Below, one piece after another: positions 49,100 through 60,479 of a stretch of 64,000 nucleotides of DNA. Source of the stretch: PALSA-894 sp963734185 (GTDB lineage Bacteria; Pseudomonadota; Alphaproteobacteria; Rhizobiales; Xanthobacteraceae); assembly GCA_963734185.1 (NCBI GenBank), contig CAVTGA010000002.1:2728001-2792000 (forward strand), read 5' to 3'. A program made the position numbers and the translations under genes. The notes under the pieces were generated by a model. It saw only the letters and a list, made by a program, of their open reading frames with translations, searched no databases and was not told the origin of the DNA. Numbering within the stretch: the stretch's first letter is position 1; every line of letters begins with the position of its first letter.

Positions 49100-52000
49100 C
49101 TACATGAACAGCAGCATCCCCTGCATCGGCGCCGGCGACAATTGCGCGTACTCGATCTCCACCTCGACCAAGACATTCCCCACCTGCAGGGACTGTCCGA
49201 TGTCGGTTTCTTCGAAGCCGTCGCCTCCCACGTTGAGGTGGCTGCCGTCCAGCGTGCCGGTGCCGCCGTAGGGCAGCAATGTCAAGTTGCCGGCGCCCCA
49301 GTTGATGACCCCGTCTGGGTTGCTGATGCCGACTTCGGTCAGCGTCACGTTCCCGGTGTTGGTGAAGAAGGCCGTGAAGTCGATCGTCTCGCCGACATTG
49401 AATTGACCGTTCTCCGGATTGTCGTCGTTGTAGCCGAGCGTCCCCACGGTGAACGTGAATGCCGGGTTGTAGTCGACCGGCACCTCGGCGCTGCTGGTCT
49501 GGTCGGCCAGTTCGTCGCTCGCCAGCGTGGCGGTGTTGTCGATGTCGCCATCGCCCCCGCCATTGGTGTCGATGTCCGACTGCTGCGCCGTGTAGGTTCC
49601 GACATAGGTCCACACTTCGCCGACGTTCAGCGTGCCGGGGGCCGTGGTGTCGCCGCTGGCGGCGCTCAGCGATCCATTCGGCGGCGTCAGCAGCGGGTCG
49701 CTAACCGAGGTGCCGGTCAGGGTCACGTTGCCCTCGTTGCGCACCTCGATCTCGTAGGTGATGACGTCGCCGGCCGCGTCGACATGGCCGTTCGGCCCGT
49801 CGCCGCCCACGTCCGTCACCGACTTCAGGATGCTGTAGGCCGGGTTGCGGTCGATCTGCACCGCGGCGCTGCTGGTCTGGTCGGCCAGCTCGTCGCTCGC
49901 CAGCGTGGCGGTGTTGTCGACAAAGCCGGTAGTGCCCAGGGGCTCGCCGCCGTTGTTGTCGATGTCCGACTGCTGCGCGGTGTAGCTCCCGGTGTAGGTC
50001 CAGGTTTCGCCGACGTTGAGCGTGCCGGGCTCGAAGGTGTCGCCGCTCGCGGCGCTCAGCGTCCCGTTGAGACCCTGCAGCAGCGGGTCGCTGACCGAGG
50101 TGCCGGTCAGGTCGACGTTACCGTCGTTGCTCACCAGGATCTGGTAGGTGATCACGTCGCCGGCCGCGTCGACATGAGCGCTCGCGGCGCCGCCGCCGAC
50201 GCCCGTCACCGTCTTCGCGATGCTGTAGACCGGGTTGCGGTCGATCGGCGTCGCGGTGCTGCTGCTCAGGTCCTCCGGCTGCTGGGTGGTGTGGGCGGTC
50301 GCGGTGTTGTCGATAAAGCCATCCTCGCCGATGGGCTCGCCGCCGTTGTTGTTGATGTCCGACTGCTGTGCCTCATAGGTCCCGGTGTAGGTCCAGGTCT
50401 CGCCCACGTCGAGCTCGCCGTCGGCCACGCCGGATTCGGTCCGCGCGCTCAGCGTTCCGTTGTCGCCGGTGAGCAATGGATCGCTCAACGTCACGCCGGT
50501 GAGCGTCATGTTGCCGGTGTTCGTGAGGACAATGCTGTAGCGGATGATGTCGCCGGCTTCGTCGACGTGGCCATCTGCCCCGTCACCTCCGACGTCGGTC
50601 ACCGTCTTCAGGATGCTGAAGGCCGGATTCTGGTCGATCGGCACCGACTCGCTGCCGCTCGCCGCCGCGTTCTCGGCGGTCACCACCGACGCCGTGTTGT
50701 TGTGGGTCAGGCCGGGATCGGCGGGAGCAACGGTCGGAACGCCAGAACCATTACGGTTGTCGATGTCGTCCTGGGTCACGATGTAGCTGGCGGAGAACAG
50801 CCAGGTCTCGGTCTCGTTGATCCTGCCGTCGGCGTTCAGATCGCCGTCGTTGACGTTGTCATTGTTGTCGTCGACCCCCGGCAGGACCGTATTGAACTGG
50901 AACGTCTCGCCCTCGTCCTCTTCACCGTTCCGGTTGGTGTCGCCGGCGTTGTAGAACTGGAACGTCTCGCCGCCGTCCTCGTTGCCGTTCTGGTTCGTGT
51001 CGCCGGCGTTGTAGTAGAAGAACGTTTCGCCCGGGTCTTCCACTTCGTTCTGGTTGTTGTCGCCGATGTTCTGGTAGTGCCAGATCTCGTCGTTGTCCTG
51101 CAGACCGTTGCTGTTGGTGTCCCACAGGTTCTTGAACTGCCACTTCTCGCCGTCCTCCTGGACGCCGTTCTGGTTCGCGTCGCCGACCCAGGTCTCGCCG
51201 ACTTGGTGAATGCCGTCATTGTTCGTGTCGCCGAGATTGTAGGCGGGATAGGCCCAGGTCTCTCCGCCATCGAGGAACCCGTCCTGATCCGAGTCGCCGA
51301 TATAGACGTATTGGAACGTCTCCCCCGGGTCGCGCTGACTGTTCTGGTCGGTGGGATCGACGACGCCGTTGTTGTTGTCGTCGCCGAGATTGAAGTCGCC
51401 GTCGGTGATCTGGACGAAGAGCTGCGCGTTCGGGTTCTCGACCGGGGCGCTCGGATCCACGACCGGACTGGTGTTGATCGACGGATCGGTGACCACCGGG
51501 TTGTTCAGCGTGATATTGCCGTTGGTCCCCCAGCTCACCGAGACGATGTAGTGGATCACGTCGCCGGCGGCATCGGCCGCCGTGGTGCCCACCGCTTCAT
51601 CGGTGCTGGTGATGCTGTCGAAGGCCTTGTCCAGCGCCACCAGCGGGCGCGCGTCCACCGGAACGGAGGCCGAGGCGGTATCGAGCTGCTCGGGAAGATG
51701 CCCGGTCTGGTCGCTGCCCGCCGACACCGTATTGTTGATGGGTGGCTCGCCGCCGATCGCGGCCTCGTCGAGGTCGTTCTGCGTCACCGTATGGTGGGCG
51801 CTGTAGGTCCAGATTTCCCCGACGTTGAGGATGTTGTCGTTGTTGCCGACCTGGTCGAGGCCGCGCGTCAGGTCGCTGACCGACGGATCGCTCACCGTGA
51901 TGCCGGTCAGGTTGACGTTGCCGGTGTTGGCGAGGGTCATCGAATAGGTGATGACCTCGCCGTCCTGGTCGGCGGTGCCGCCGTCAACCGAGGCGGACTT

Positions 52001-52693
52001 CGAGATGTTGAGCGCGGCCTTGGTGCCGCCGCCGGGACCGGTTTTGCCGCCGCGGACCGCCCATTCCTCGTTGCCGTTGTTCGAAATCCAGCTGCCCCCG
52101 GTCAAGCCGAACTCGGAAAAGAGATAGACATAAGGAACGCTCGGATTGAAGGCGACGTTCGGGATCAGGACCCGGACGTCGCTCTTGCCGCTACCGGACG
52201 ACAGATCGGAATCGATCGCGATCCAGCTGTCGCCGCCGGCGTCGAGATCGTAGGCCAGATAGTTGACGCCGCCGGTAAATCCCACATTGGAGATGAAGCC
52301 GGTCAGGTTGCCCGACTGTTCCTGCCAGATCTGCAGTTCGTCTAGGGAAATGAAACGGTTGTCGCCGGTGCCCCCTTCATTGGTGTCGAGCAGAAACTCG
52401 CGATAGAGCACGCCCTCGATCGTGCCGCCGGTGCCGTCGCCTTCGACGATCGGAATGTTCGCCAGCAGCAGCGAATGATTGTGGTTGGCGTTGGTGGTTT
52501 CGTTGAACTGCACCGGCCTGAAGTCGGAATTATATCCAGACTCGTTCTGCGAATGGGACATTGACAGGAACGCCGGGAACGCGCCGGTGCCTGCATTGAC
52601 CTGTTCGGCGGCGAAGACGGCGTCACCGACGTATCCGAAATTGCCGGACGTGGTCAGGTCGACGGTGGACGATGAAGCGGGCGGTGTCGGCAT
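49100..52693 (-). CDS. Large DUF11-type repeat protein with calcium-binding-like array
   Basis: A 1,197-residue acidic protein. Residues 1-240 form a unique domain (MPTPPASSSTVDLTTSGNFG through SWISNNGNEEWAVRG). Two DUF11/DUF7507-like repeats follow. At about 430-605 there are eight short units of the form GDTNQNGNEDGGETFQFYNA, each with a D-x-N-x-N/D-G-x-x-D-x-G-E core that looks like an EF-hand or dockerin loop. Four more DUF11 repeats follow (SILKTVTDVGGDG, DPLL...TWTYTGTYTAQQSDI), then a C-terminal domain. There is no signal peptide, so a type I or other non-Sec export route is possible. The protein is very poor in Lys, Arg and Cys. It is probably a surface or matrix protein. Confidence 0.8.
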   Translation of the reverse strand: MPTPPASSSTVDLTTSGNFGYVGDAVFAAEQVNAGTGAFPAFLSMSHSQNESGYNSDFRPVQFNETTNANHNHSLLLANIPIVEGDGTGGTIEGVLYREFLLDTNEGGTGDNRFISLDELQIWQEQSGNLTGFISNVGFTGGVNYLAYDLDAGGDSWIAIDSDLSSGSGKSDVRVLIPNVAFNPSVPYVYLFSEFGLTGGSWISNNGNEEWAVRGGKTGPGGGTKAALNISKSASVDGGTADQDGEVITYSMTLANTGNVNLTGITVSDPSVSDLTRGLDQVGNNDNILNVGEIWTYSAHHTVTQNDLDEAAIGGEPPINNTVSAGSDQTGHLPEQLDTASASVPVDARPLVALDKAFDSITSTDEAVGTTAADAAGDVIHYIVSVSWGTNGNITLNNPVVTDPSINTSPVVDPSAPVENPNAQLFVQITDGDFNLGDDNNNGVVDPTDQNSQRDPGETFQYVYIGDSDQDGFLDGGETWAYPAYNLGDTNNDGIHQVGETWVGDANQNGVQEDGEKWQFKNLWDTNSNGLQDNDEIWHYQNIGDNNQNEVEDPGETFFYYNAGDTNQNGNEDGGETFQFYNAGDTNRNGEEDEGETFQFNTVLPGVDDNNDNVNDGDLNADGRINETETWLFSASYIVTQDDIDNRNGSGVPTVAPADPGLTHNNTASVVTAENAAASGSESVPIDQNPAFSILKTVTDVGGDGADGHVDEAGDIIRYSIVLTNTGNMTLTGVTLSDPLLTGDNGTLSARTESGVADGELDVGETWTYTGTYEAQQSDINNNGGEPIGEDGFIDNTATAHTTQQPEDLSSSTATPIDRNPVYSIAKTVTGVGGGAASAHVDAAGDVITYQILVSNDGNVDLTGTSVSDPLLQGLNGTLSAASGDTFEPGTLNVGETWTYTGSYTAQQSDIDNNGGEPLGTTGFVDNTATLASDELADQTSSAAVQIDRNPAYSILKSVTDVGGDGPNGHVDAAGDVITYEIEVRNEGNVTLTGTSVSDPLLTPPNGSLSAASGDTTAPGTLNVGEVWTYVGTYTAQQSDIDTNGGGDGDIDNTATLASDELADQTSSAEVPVDYNPAFTFTVGTLGYNDDNPENGQFNVGETIDFTAFFTNTGNVTLTEVGISNPDGVINWGAGNLTLLPYGGTGTLDGSHLNVGGDGFEETDIGQSLQVGNVLVEVEIEYAQLSPAPMQGMLLFM

Positions 52694-52810
52694 TGTTGTC
52701 GCTCCCGTGCATTTGTTGAATCTTGTGATGAAGCCACGTGATCGAAAGTCGGCAGTCTCCCCTATCCACCCCTCGCAAGCGAAGATCGAACGCGACGCTA
52801 CTCAAACGCT

Positions 52811-52861
52811 CCGCTACTCAACCAAGTGTCTGTTTTCCGCTACTCAACCAAGTGTCTGTTT
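52811..52861. repeat. 26-base tandem repeat upstream of the repeat-protein gene
   Basis: CCGCTACTCAACCAAGTGTC followed by TGTTT occurs at 52811-52835 and 52837-52861. A shorter third trace (CGCTACTCAA) lies near 52796. Confidence 0.7.
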
Positions 52862-52917
52862 CATGTGTCCCGACGCAGTGAGCCGACGTCGACCGATACG
52901 GCTGGCGGTGTCGGCAT
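52861..52917 (-). pseudogene. Relic of a second 5' end of the repeat-protein gene
   Basis: An 18-codon frame, MPTPPAVSVDVGSLRRDT, begins with the same MPTPP and the same GGGAGCGACA leader as the large gene at 52693. It stops where the 26-base tandem repeats begin. It is best read as the stump of a duplicated and deleted paralog. Confidence 0.5.
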
Positions 52918-53111
52918 GGTGTCGCTCCCCGTACGCTGCGCAATTGAACGTTGATCGACGGACAATGGTAACCGGGTAACTTTACGCGCAAGCCGGGCGC
53001 GCTGGCTAGATCAGTTAAAATACCACAAACGGCAAAATAAAGGCCAGCGCACGCGTTTGGGTTGCGGTACGCGACCGGCTCACCGTCCGTTGCATGCGTC
53101 GCTGCCGCGGC

Positions 53112-53214
53112 CTAGAGCAGGATGACTTTTCTTCGAATCGTCATCCCGCTCTACCTTATTGTTGAAGCGTGATCTTTTCCGAAAACCGGTACCCACTTTT
53201 CGGGATCACGCTTT
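53112..53214. repeat. Two adjacent palindromic repeats
   Basis: TAGAGCAGGATGACTTTTCT with its inverted partner (53112-53154), and AAGCGTGATCTTTTCCGAAA with its inverted partner (53165-53214). The pairing is the same as at 18269-18371. The remaining bases between 52918 and 53112 show no gene. Confidence 0.7.
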
Positions 53215-53456
53215 AGCCGTTCGTTGCCTGCGGTCATTTCGGCGTTGCGCCGAAGCGTTGCGCGGCGACATCGAAAAAGAGGACACGTTCTGCAGGGTCT
53301 TGCCATATTGCGCGGCCGCTCCGACGATGAAGCCATCGACGAAGGGGTCGGTCAGGAAGGCGCGCCGCTTGACGCGGAATTCGCATTGGCGGCGAGGACC
53401 GGCGCCAGCAACCTCTTGAGCTCGGCGAGCTCGGGTGAATCGCCCAGCAAAGCCAT
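53206..53456 (-). pseudogene. Small hypothetical gene with a one-base frameshift
   Basis: From the ATG at 53456 the frame reads MALLGDSPELAELKRLLAPV, then LAANANSASSGAPS and stops at 53352. A different frame gives EFRVKRRAFLTDPFVDGFIV and GAAAQYGKTLQN to a stop at 53206. The joined product LAANA-EFRVKRR would be about 83 residues. It follows the gene at 53469 by 12 bases. Confidence 0.5.
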
Positions 53457-53468
53457 TAGCGCAGCTCC

Positions 53469-53752
53469 CTATTTGCCGAAGGCGCCGGTGGCGCCCGCCA
53501 AGGCCAACACCAGCATCGGGATCGACCACCATTCCATTCCAATCCAGAACAGCGAATGCAGGTTGTCGGCATAGGCTGCGCGCCGCGGCTGGTTCAGCGC
53601 CTGCCCGACGAAAAATTCACCACCGCGGCTATGACAAATCCGACGGCGCCGGCGATGCGCGCGGCCATGACACCGTGCAGCAGGATGCCCAGCACTCCGC
53701 CCAGGACGCCGATCACCAGGCTCAAGATTCCCCAGCCGCGCCAGATCACCAT
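53469..53752 (-). pseudogene. Small membrane-protein gene with a homopolymer frameshift
   Basis: MVIWRGWGILSLVIGVLGGV continues to IAAVVNF near 53617. The expected rest (FVGQALNQPRRAAYADNLHS through MLVLALAGATGAFGK) is in another frame. The break lies at a run of five T (minus strand, AATTTTTCG); six T would restore one frame of 94 residues with about three transmembrane helices. This is a typical place for a sequencing error. The function is unknown. Confidence 0.6.
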
Positions 53753-53927
53753 CAGCAAACTGCCATGTGGATAACGGGAAAGAAGGAGGACTCGGACGCT
53801 GGTCGCAATTTGTTGCAACAGCGGCGGCGCGTTGACAACGCCGAGATAACTGTAACTTGCGCTGAGCGCACGCCTTGGTGAAAAAGTTCCAGTCGACGAA
53901 CAGCGCCGCCCGGTGCGACTCGAGCTT

Positions 53928-53990
53928 TCCCTCTCCCGCCTCGGACCTGCGGTCCTCGGCACCCTCTCCCGCTGCGCGGGAGAGGGGAAC
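53928..53990. repeat. CCCTCTCCCGC hairpin repeat
   Basis: CCCTCTCCCGCTGCGCGGGAGAGGG and a preceding CTCGGACCTGCGGTCCTCGG palindrome, of a kind common in Bradyrhizobium-like genomes. They lie between the small membrane gene and the uvrB stop. Confidence 0.65.
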
Positions 53991-54011
53991 GCGCGGCGCT
54001 TTCAGCGCTGA

Positions 54012-56954
<2,943 letters not shown>

Positions 56955-57079
56955 CGGCCGAATATGGGTTGGCGAAAGCGGCGAGGGAAGGGCGTGTTCA
57001 TTCCTACCAGCACGACGGGCGCGATCGTGCAAAATTTCAATGCCGGATTTGAACGCCGTGCTGAGCCAAGCCGAGGGAC

Positions 57080-57181
57080 CGAGCAGCTGAACCGGCCCAA
57101 CGAAAGTTGACAGCCATCACGTTCGCATGGGACGGCGAGGACGCGATCGAGGTCGATCTGGAGGACTATCATGGCAAGTAG
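57080..57181 (+). pseudogene. C-terminal remnant of a HigB toxin gene
   Basis: An open frame without a start ends LTAITFAWDGEDAIEVDLED followed by YHGK and a stop at 57179-57181. The ending closely resembles the last strand of HigB/RelE-type toxins (xLTFxW...VDxEDYH). It overlaps the higA start by 11 bases, the normal spacing for such operons. The 5' two-thirds of the toxin is missing. Confidence 0.55.
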
Positions 57182-57485
57182 GACGCTGCGGCATCGCAAG
57201 ATCGAACCGGCGCATCCAGGCGAACTGTTGCGCGAAGTGGCGATTCCCGCGACCGGCAAGAGCAAGACCGAGATCGCACGCTTGCTGAAGCTGTCGCGCC
57301 AGACGCTTTATGATGTCCTCGGCAGTAAGCAACCAGTGACGCCGCAGATCGCGGTGCGGCTCGGAAAGCTTTTCGGCGACGGCGCGGCGGTATGGCTCAG
57401 GATGCAGAACGAGTACGACATCTGGCACGCAGAACGCGACATGCGCGATGAGCTCTCCAAGATTCCGACGCTGAGCGCGGCCTGA
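57171..57485 (+). CDS. higA: HigA-family antitoxin
   Basis: A 104-residue XRE protein: KIEPAHPGELLREVAIPATG then IARLLKLSRQTLYDVLGSKQ and the C-terminal WLRMQNEYDIWHAERDMRDE. These match HigA antitoxins. GGAGG lies six bases before the ATG. Its toxin gene is reduced to a remnant directly upstream, so this antitoxin appears orphaned. Confidence 0.85.
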   Translation: MASRTLRHRKIEPAHPGELLREVAIPATGKSKTEIARLLKLSRQTLYDVLGSKQPVTPQIAVRLGKLFGDGAAVWLRMQNEYDIWHAERDMRDELSKIPTLSAA

Positions 57486-57545
57486 ACGGATTCGCCGTTC
57501 CCGGCGGTCGAGCCGCGGCACGTGGTTGCGGCTGGGCGCTGAAGG

Positions 57546-58511
57546 CTACTGCGGCTCGAACTTCGCCGCCTTGAGCAGCGCGACCTGACGCGGGACTTCC
57601 GCCGCGATGAAGCGCTCGGTCCCTTCGATGGTCTCGATCACCGGCTCGAGCAGCGCGGTTTCGAGCCGCTTGACGACCTCGGGCTCCCGCATGGCCTGCC
57701 GCATCAGGCCGTTGATGCGCTCGCGGATCTCGCGCGGCGTGCCCTTCGGCGCCCACAAGGCGTACCACGAGTGGAACTCGAAATCGGGAACGCCGCCTTC
57801 GATCAGGGTGGGAAACTCGGGCGCGAGCGAACTGCGCTCGCGCGTCGCCAGCCCGAGCGCGCGCACGCGGCCCTCGCGCGCGGCCGGCAGCAGCGCGAAC
57901 GAGGAATCGATCAGGAGCTGCACGTGGCCGCCGATCACGTCGGTGAGCGCCGGCGCGGTGCCGCGATAGGGCGTGGTCGCGATGTTGAGGCCGGTCTTCT
58001 GCATGAAGTCGACGGCGGCGAGGTGCCCGGGCGCGCCCAGCGCCGGCACCGCGAAGGTCCAGTCCTTCGGCGCGGCCTTGGCGGCGGCCACCACCTCGGC
58101 GACGCTGCGTTGCGGCAGCTGCGGCGCCATCACCATGACCAGGGGTGCACGTGCGGTGCGGCCGATCACCGTAAAGTCGGCCTGCGGATCAAACGTCACG
58201 CCGCGCACGGCGTGGTTCATGATGATGTGGTTGAAAGCCGAAGCAAGGATCGTGTAGCCGTCCGGCGCCGCGTTGAACACCGCGGTGGTGCCGACCGCGC
58301 CGCTGCCGCCGCTGCGGTTCTCCACCACCACGGTGGCGCCGAGCTTGTCCTGGATGCGCTGCGCCGCGAGCCGCCCCATGGCGTCGTTGGCGGCGCCGGC
58401 CGGGAACGGCACGATGACGCGCACCGGCTGGCCGGTGGGCCAGCCCTGAGCGCGCACCGCCGGCGCGGCGAGCACGGTGGCGGTCGAGAGCAGGAACGTG
58501 CGACGATTCAT
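57546..58511 (-). CDS. Tripartite tricarboxylate transporter substrate-binding protein (Bug family)
   Basis: A 321-residue Bug receptor. The signal MNRRTFLLSTATVLAAPAVR has a twin-Arg look. It is followed by QPVRVIVPFPAGAANDAMGR, VVVENRSGGSGAVGT and PDGYTILASAF. It is divergent from another Bug gene at 58595, with 83 bases between. The ligand is unknown. An ATG 15 bases upstream (58526) is an alternative start. Confidence 0.86.
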   Translation of the reverse strand: MNRRTFLLSTATVLAAPAVRAQGWPTGQPVRVIVPFPAGAANDAMGRLAAQRIQDKLGATVVVENRSGGSGAVGTTAVFNAAPDGYTILASAFNHIIMNHAVRGVTFDPQADFTVIGRTARAPLVMVMAPQLPQRSVAEVVAAAKAAPKDWTFAVPALGAPGHLAAVDFMQKTGLNIATTPYRGTAPALTDVIGGHVQLLIDSSFALLPAAREGRVRALGLATRERSSLAPEFPTLIEGGVPDFEFHSWYALWAPKGTPREIRERINGLMRQAMREPEVVKRLETALLEPVIETIEGTERFIAAEVPRQVALLKAAKFEPQ

Positions 58512-58594
58512 GATTATTTGGACCATGGAGGCTTCGCTCATCATCGGATAGAACGGTCGACCAATGGCGGCAAGTCCATTCACGGGAGGACATC

Positions 58595-59584
58595 GTGCGT
58601 CATCCAATCCGATCGACACGACGCGGCTTGCTCAAGGGCGCCGGAGCGGCGCTGGCGGCGCCATTTCTTGCCACGACGGCCCTCGCGCAGGAGTGGCCGG
58701 CGCGGCCGGTGCGGGTGATCGTGCCGTATCCGCCGGGCGGCGGCGCCGATACGGTGAGCCGCATCTATTTCGCCAAGCTCGGCGAGACGCTCGGCCAGCA
58801 ATTCGTCATCGACAACCGCGGCGGCGCCGGCGGGACGATCGCGGCGGCGGCGGCCGCCAAGGCCGATCCCGACGGCTACACCATCCTCTATGACGCCACC
58901 GCGTTCTCGGTGAACCCGTTCCTCTATCCGCGGCTTCCCTTCGACTATGAGAAGGATTTCCAGCCGGTGTTCCTCGCCTCGCTGGTGCCGAACATCCTCG
59001 TCGTCACGCCCTCGGTTGCGGCGAAGACCGTCGCCGACGTGATCGCGCTGGCCAAGGCCACGCCCGGCGGGCTCGACTTCGCGTCGTCGGGCAACGGCAC
59101 GGTGCAGCATTTGTCGCTCGAAATGTTCCGCCACGTCACCGGCGTGAAGATCAATCACATTCCGTATCGCGGCGGCGGACCGGCGCTCAACGACGTGATC
59201 GGCGGCCAGGTGAAATTCTTCTTCTCCAACGGCGCGGCCTCGATCGGCCACGTGCAGGCCGGCGCGGTGCGGGCGATCGCGCATACCGGCAAAGGCCGGC
59301 TCGGTACCTTGCCCGACCTGCCGCCGGTCGCCGACACGCTCGCGGGCTTCGAGGCCTACGAGTGGAACGGCGTGTTCGTGCCGACCGGCACGCCGGCGGC
59401 GATCGCGGTAAAGCTCAATGCCGGATTGAACGCGATGCTCAAGCAGGCCGAGGTGACCGGGCGGCTCGACAAGCTCAACGTCGAGTATCGGCCCAACACG
59501 CCGGACGAGTTCCGCGCCTTCGTGGCGGCCGAGATGAGCAAGTGGAGCCGCGTGGTCAAGGAAGCGGGCATCAAGCTTGGGTGA
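58595..59584 (+). CDS. Tripartite tricarboxylate transporter substrate-binding protein (Bug family)
   Basis: A 329-residue Bug receptor from a GTG start, with a Tat-like signal (STRRGLLKGAGAALAAPFLA). The core shows RPVRVIVPYPPGGGADTVSR, FVIDNRGGAGGTIAAAAAAK and HIPYRGGGPALNDVIGGQVK. GGAGGAC lies just before the start. It is divergent from a related Bug gene, so both may be controlled from one intergenic region. Confidence 0.87.
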   Translation: MRHPIRSTRRGLLKGAGAALAAPFLATTALAQEWPARPVRVIVPYPPGGGADTVSRIYFAKLGETLGQQFVIDNRGGAGGTIAAAAAAKADPDGYTILYDATAFSVNPFLYPRLPFDYEKDFQPVFLASLVPNILVVTPSVAAKTVADVIALAKATPGGLDFASSGNGTVQHLSLEMFRHVTGVKINHIPYRGGGPALNDVIGGQVKFFFSNGAASIGHVQAGAVRAIAHTGKGRLGTLPDLPPVADTLAGFEAYEWNGVFVPTGTPAAIAVKLNAGLNAMLKQAEVTGRLDKLNVEYRPNTPDEFRAFVAAEMSKWSRVVKEAGIKLG

Positions 59585-59648
59585 GGGAGCGGTGCCACCG
59601 CCTCCGGCACAGGCTGACTCGCCCAACGCCTCTTGCTAGTTTGCGCGG

Positions 59649-60326
59649 ATGGCGCCGCTGCGCAAGATCCTCGCCGACCAGCGCGACCTGCTGCTGTTCC
59701 GGCCGTTCAAGCCGGACCTGGCGCAGCATTGGCAGGCCTATCTGGCCTGGGGCCTGTTCACGACCTGGCTCGTCGGCGTCGGGCGCTATTGGGACCACCC
59801 GAGCGCCGCGCCGTGGCAGTACGCAGGCCTCGGCTCGCTCGCCTACGTGTTCGTGCTCGCCGCCTTGCTGTGGATCATCGTCGCGCCGCTGAAAGCCCGC
59901 CACTGGAGCTATCGCGGCGTGCTGATCTTCGTCACGCTGACCTCGCTGCCGGCGCTGCTCTACGCGATCCCGGTCGAGAAGTTCATGTCGCTCGCGCAAG
60001 CGCAGGCGGTGAACGTTCTGTTCCTCGCCGTGGTCGCGGCGTGGCGCGTCGCGCTGCTGATGGTGTTCCTGCGCCGCGCGGCCGGCTTGAGCGCGCTCGG
60101 CGTGACGGTCGCCAGCTTCCTGCCGATCACCTTGATCGTCACCGCGCTGGTGATGCTGAACCTGGAGAAGGCGGTGTTCGACCTCATGGGAGGAAACCGC
60201 GAGGAGACCCAGAACGACGCCGCCTATATGGTGCTGATCCTGATCTCGGTGTTCTCGGTGCTGGCGAGCCCGATCCTGCTGATCATCTACGGCGTGCTGG
60301 TGTATCGGGCGCAGCGGAGTCCGTAG
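59649..60326 (+). CDS. Multi-pass membrane protein of unknown function
   Basis: A 225-residue protein with about six helices (AYLAWGLFTTWLVGVGRYWD, YAGLGSLAYVFVLAALLWII, FLPITLIVTALVMLNL, VLILISVFSVLASPILLIIY). The N-terminus PLRKILADQRDLLLFRPFKP is polar. No catalytic motif is seen. It lies 64 bases after the Bug gene and ends inside a GTAGGGCGGGC repeat. Confidence 0.62.
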   Translation: MAPLRKILADQRDLLLFRPFKPDLAQHWQAYLAWGLFTTWLVGVGRYWDHPSAAPWQYAGLGSLAYVFVLAALLWIIVAPLKARHWSYRGVLIFVTLTSLPALLYAIPVEKFMSLAQAQAVNVLFLAVVAAWRVALLMVFLRRAAGLSALGVTVASFLPITLIVTALVMLNLEKAVFDLMGGNREETQNDAAYMVLILISVFSVLASPILLIIYGVLVYRAQRSP

Positions 60327-60479
60327 GGCGGGCAAAGCGCGACACGCCGCGTCGAAATTGGCGCGAATGCAGCGCGCGTGCCCGCCGTGGAGCCGGCCGC
60401 TTCCGCGGATGCGCGGGCACGGCGCACTCGCGCGGCGGACTATCGCGACGACGTCATGTCGCGCCTTTGCCCGCCCTAC
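60323..60479. repeat. GTAGGGCGGGC inverted repeat
   Basis: GTAGGGCGGGCAAAGCGCGA at the left and CGCGCCTTTGCCCGCCCTAC at the right, with inner arms CGCGCGTGCCCGC/GCGGGCACGGCGC. Its right arm codes for the last residues of the gene that ends at 60454. Confidence 0.7.

Noticed and set aside
50885..51400. Repeated DNA in the large protein gene as a noncoding satellite
   Set aside because: The repetition follows codons and keeps the reading frame; the protein-level motif is conserved while the DNA varies.
48695..52345. 1,216-codon plus-strand open frame antisense to the large repeat protein
   Set aside because: Its apparent repeats (VDVRLL, VAGRVDMA) mirror the DUF11 repeats of the real gene. 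There is no start region or ribosome site, and it runs through the dispersed repeats.
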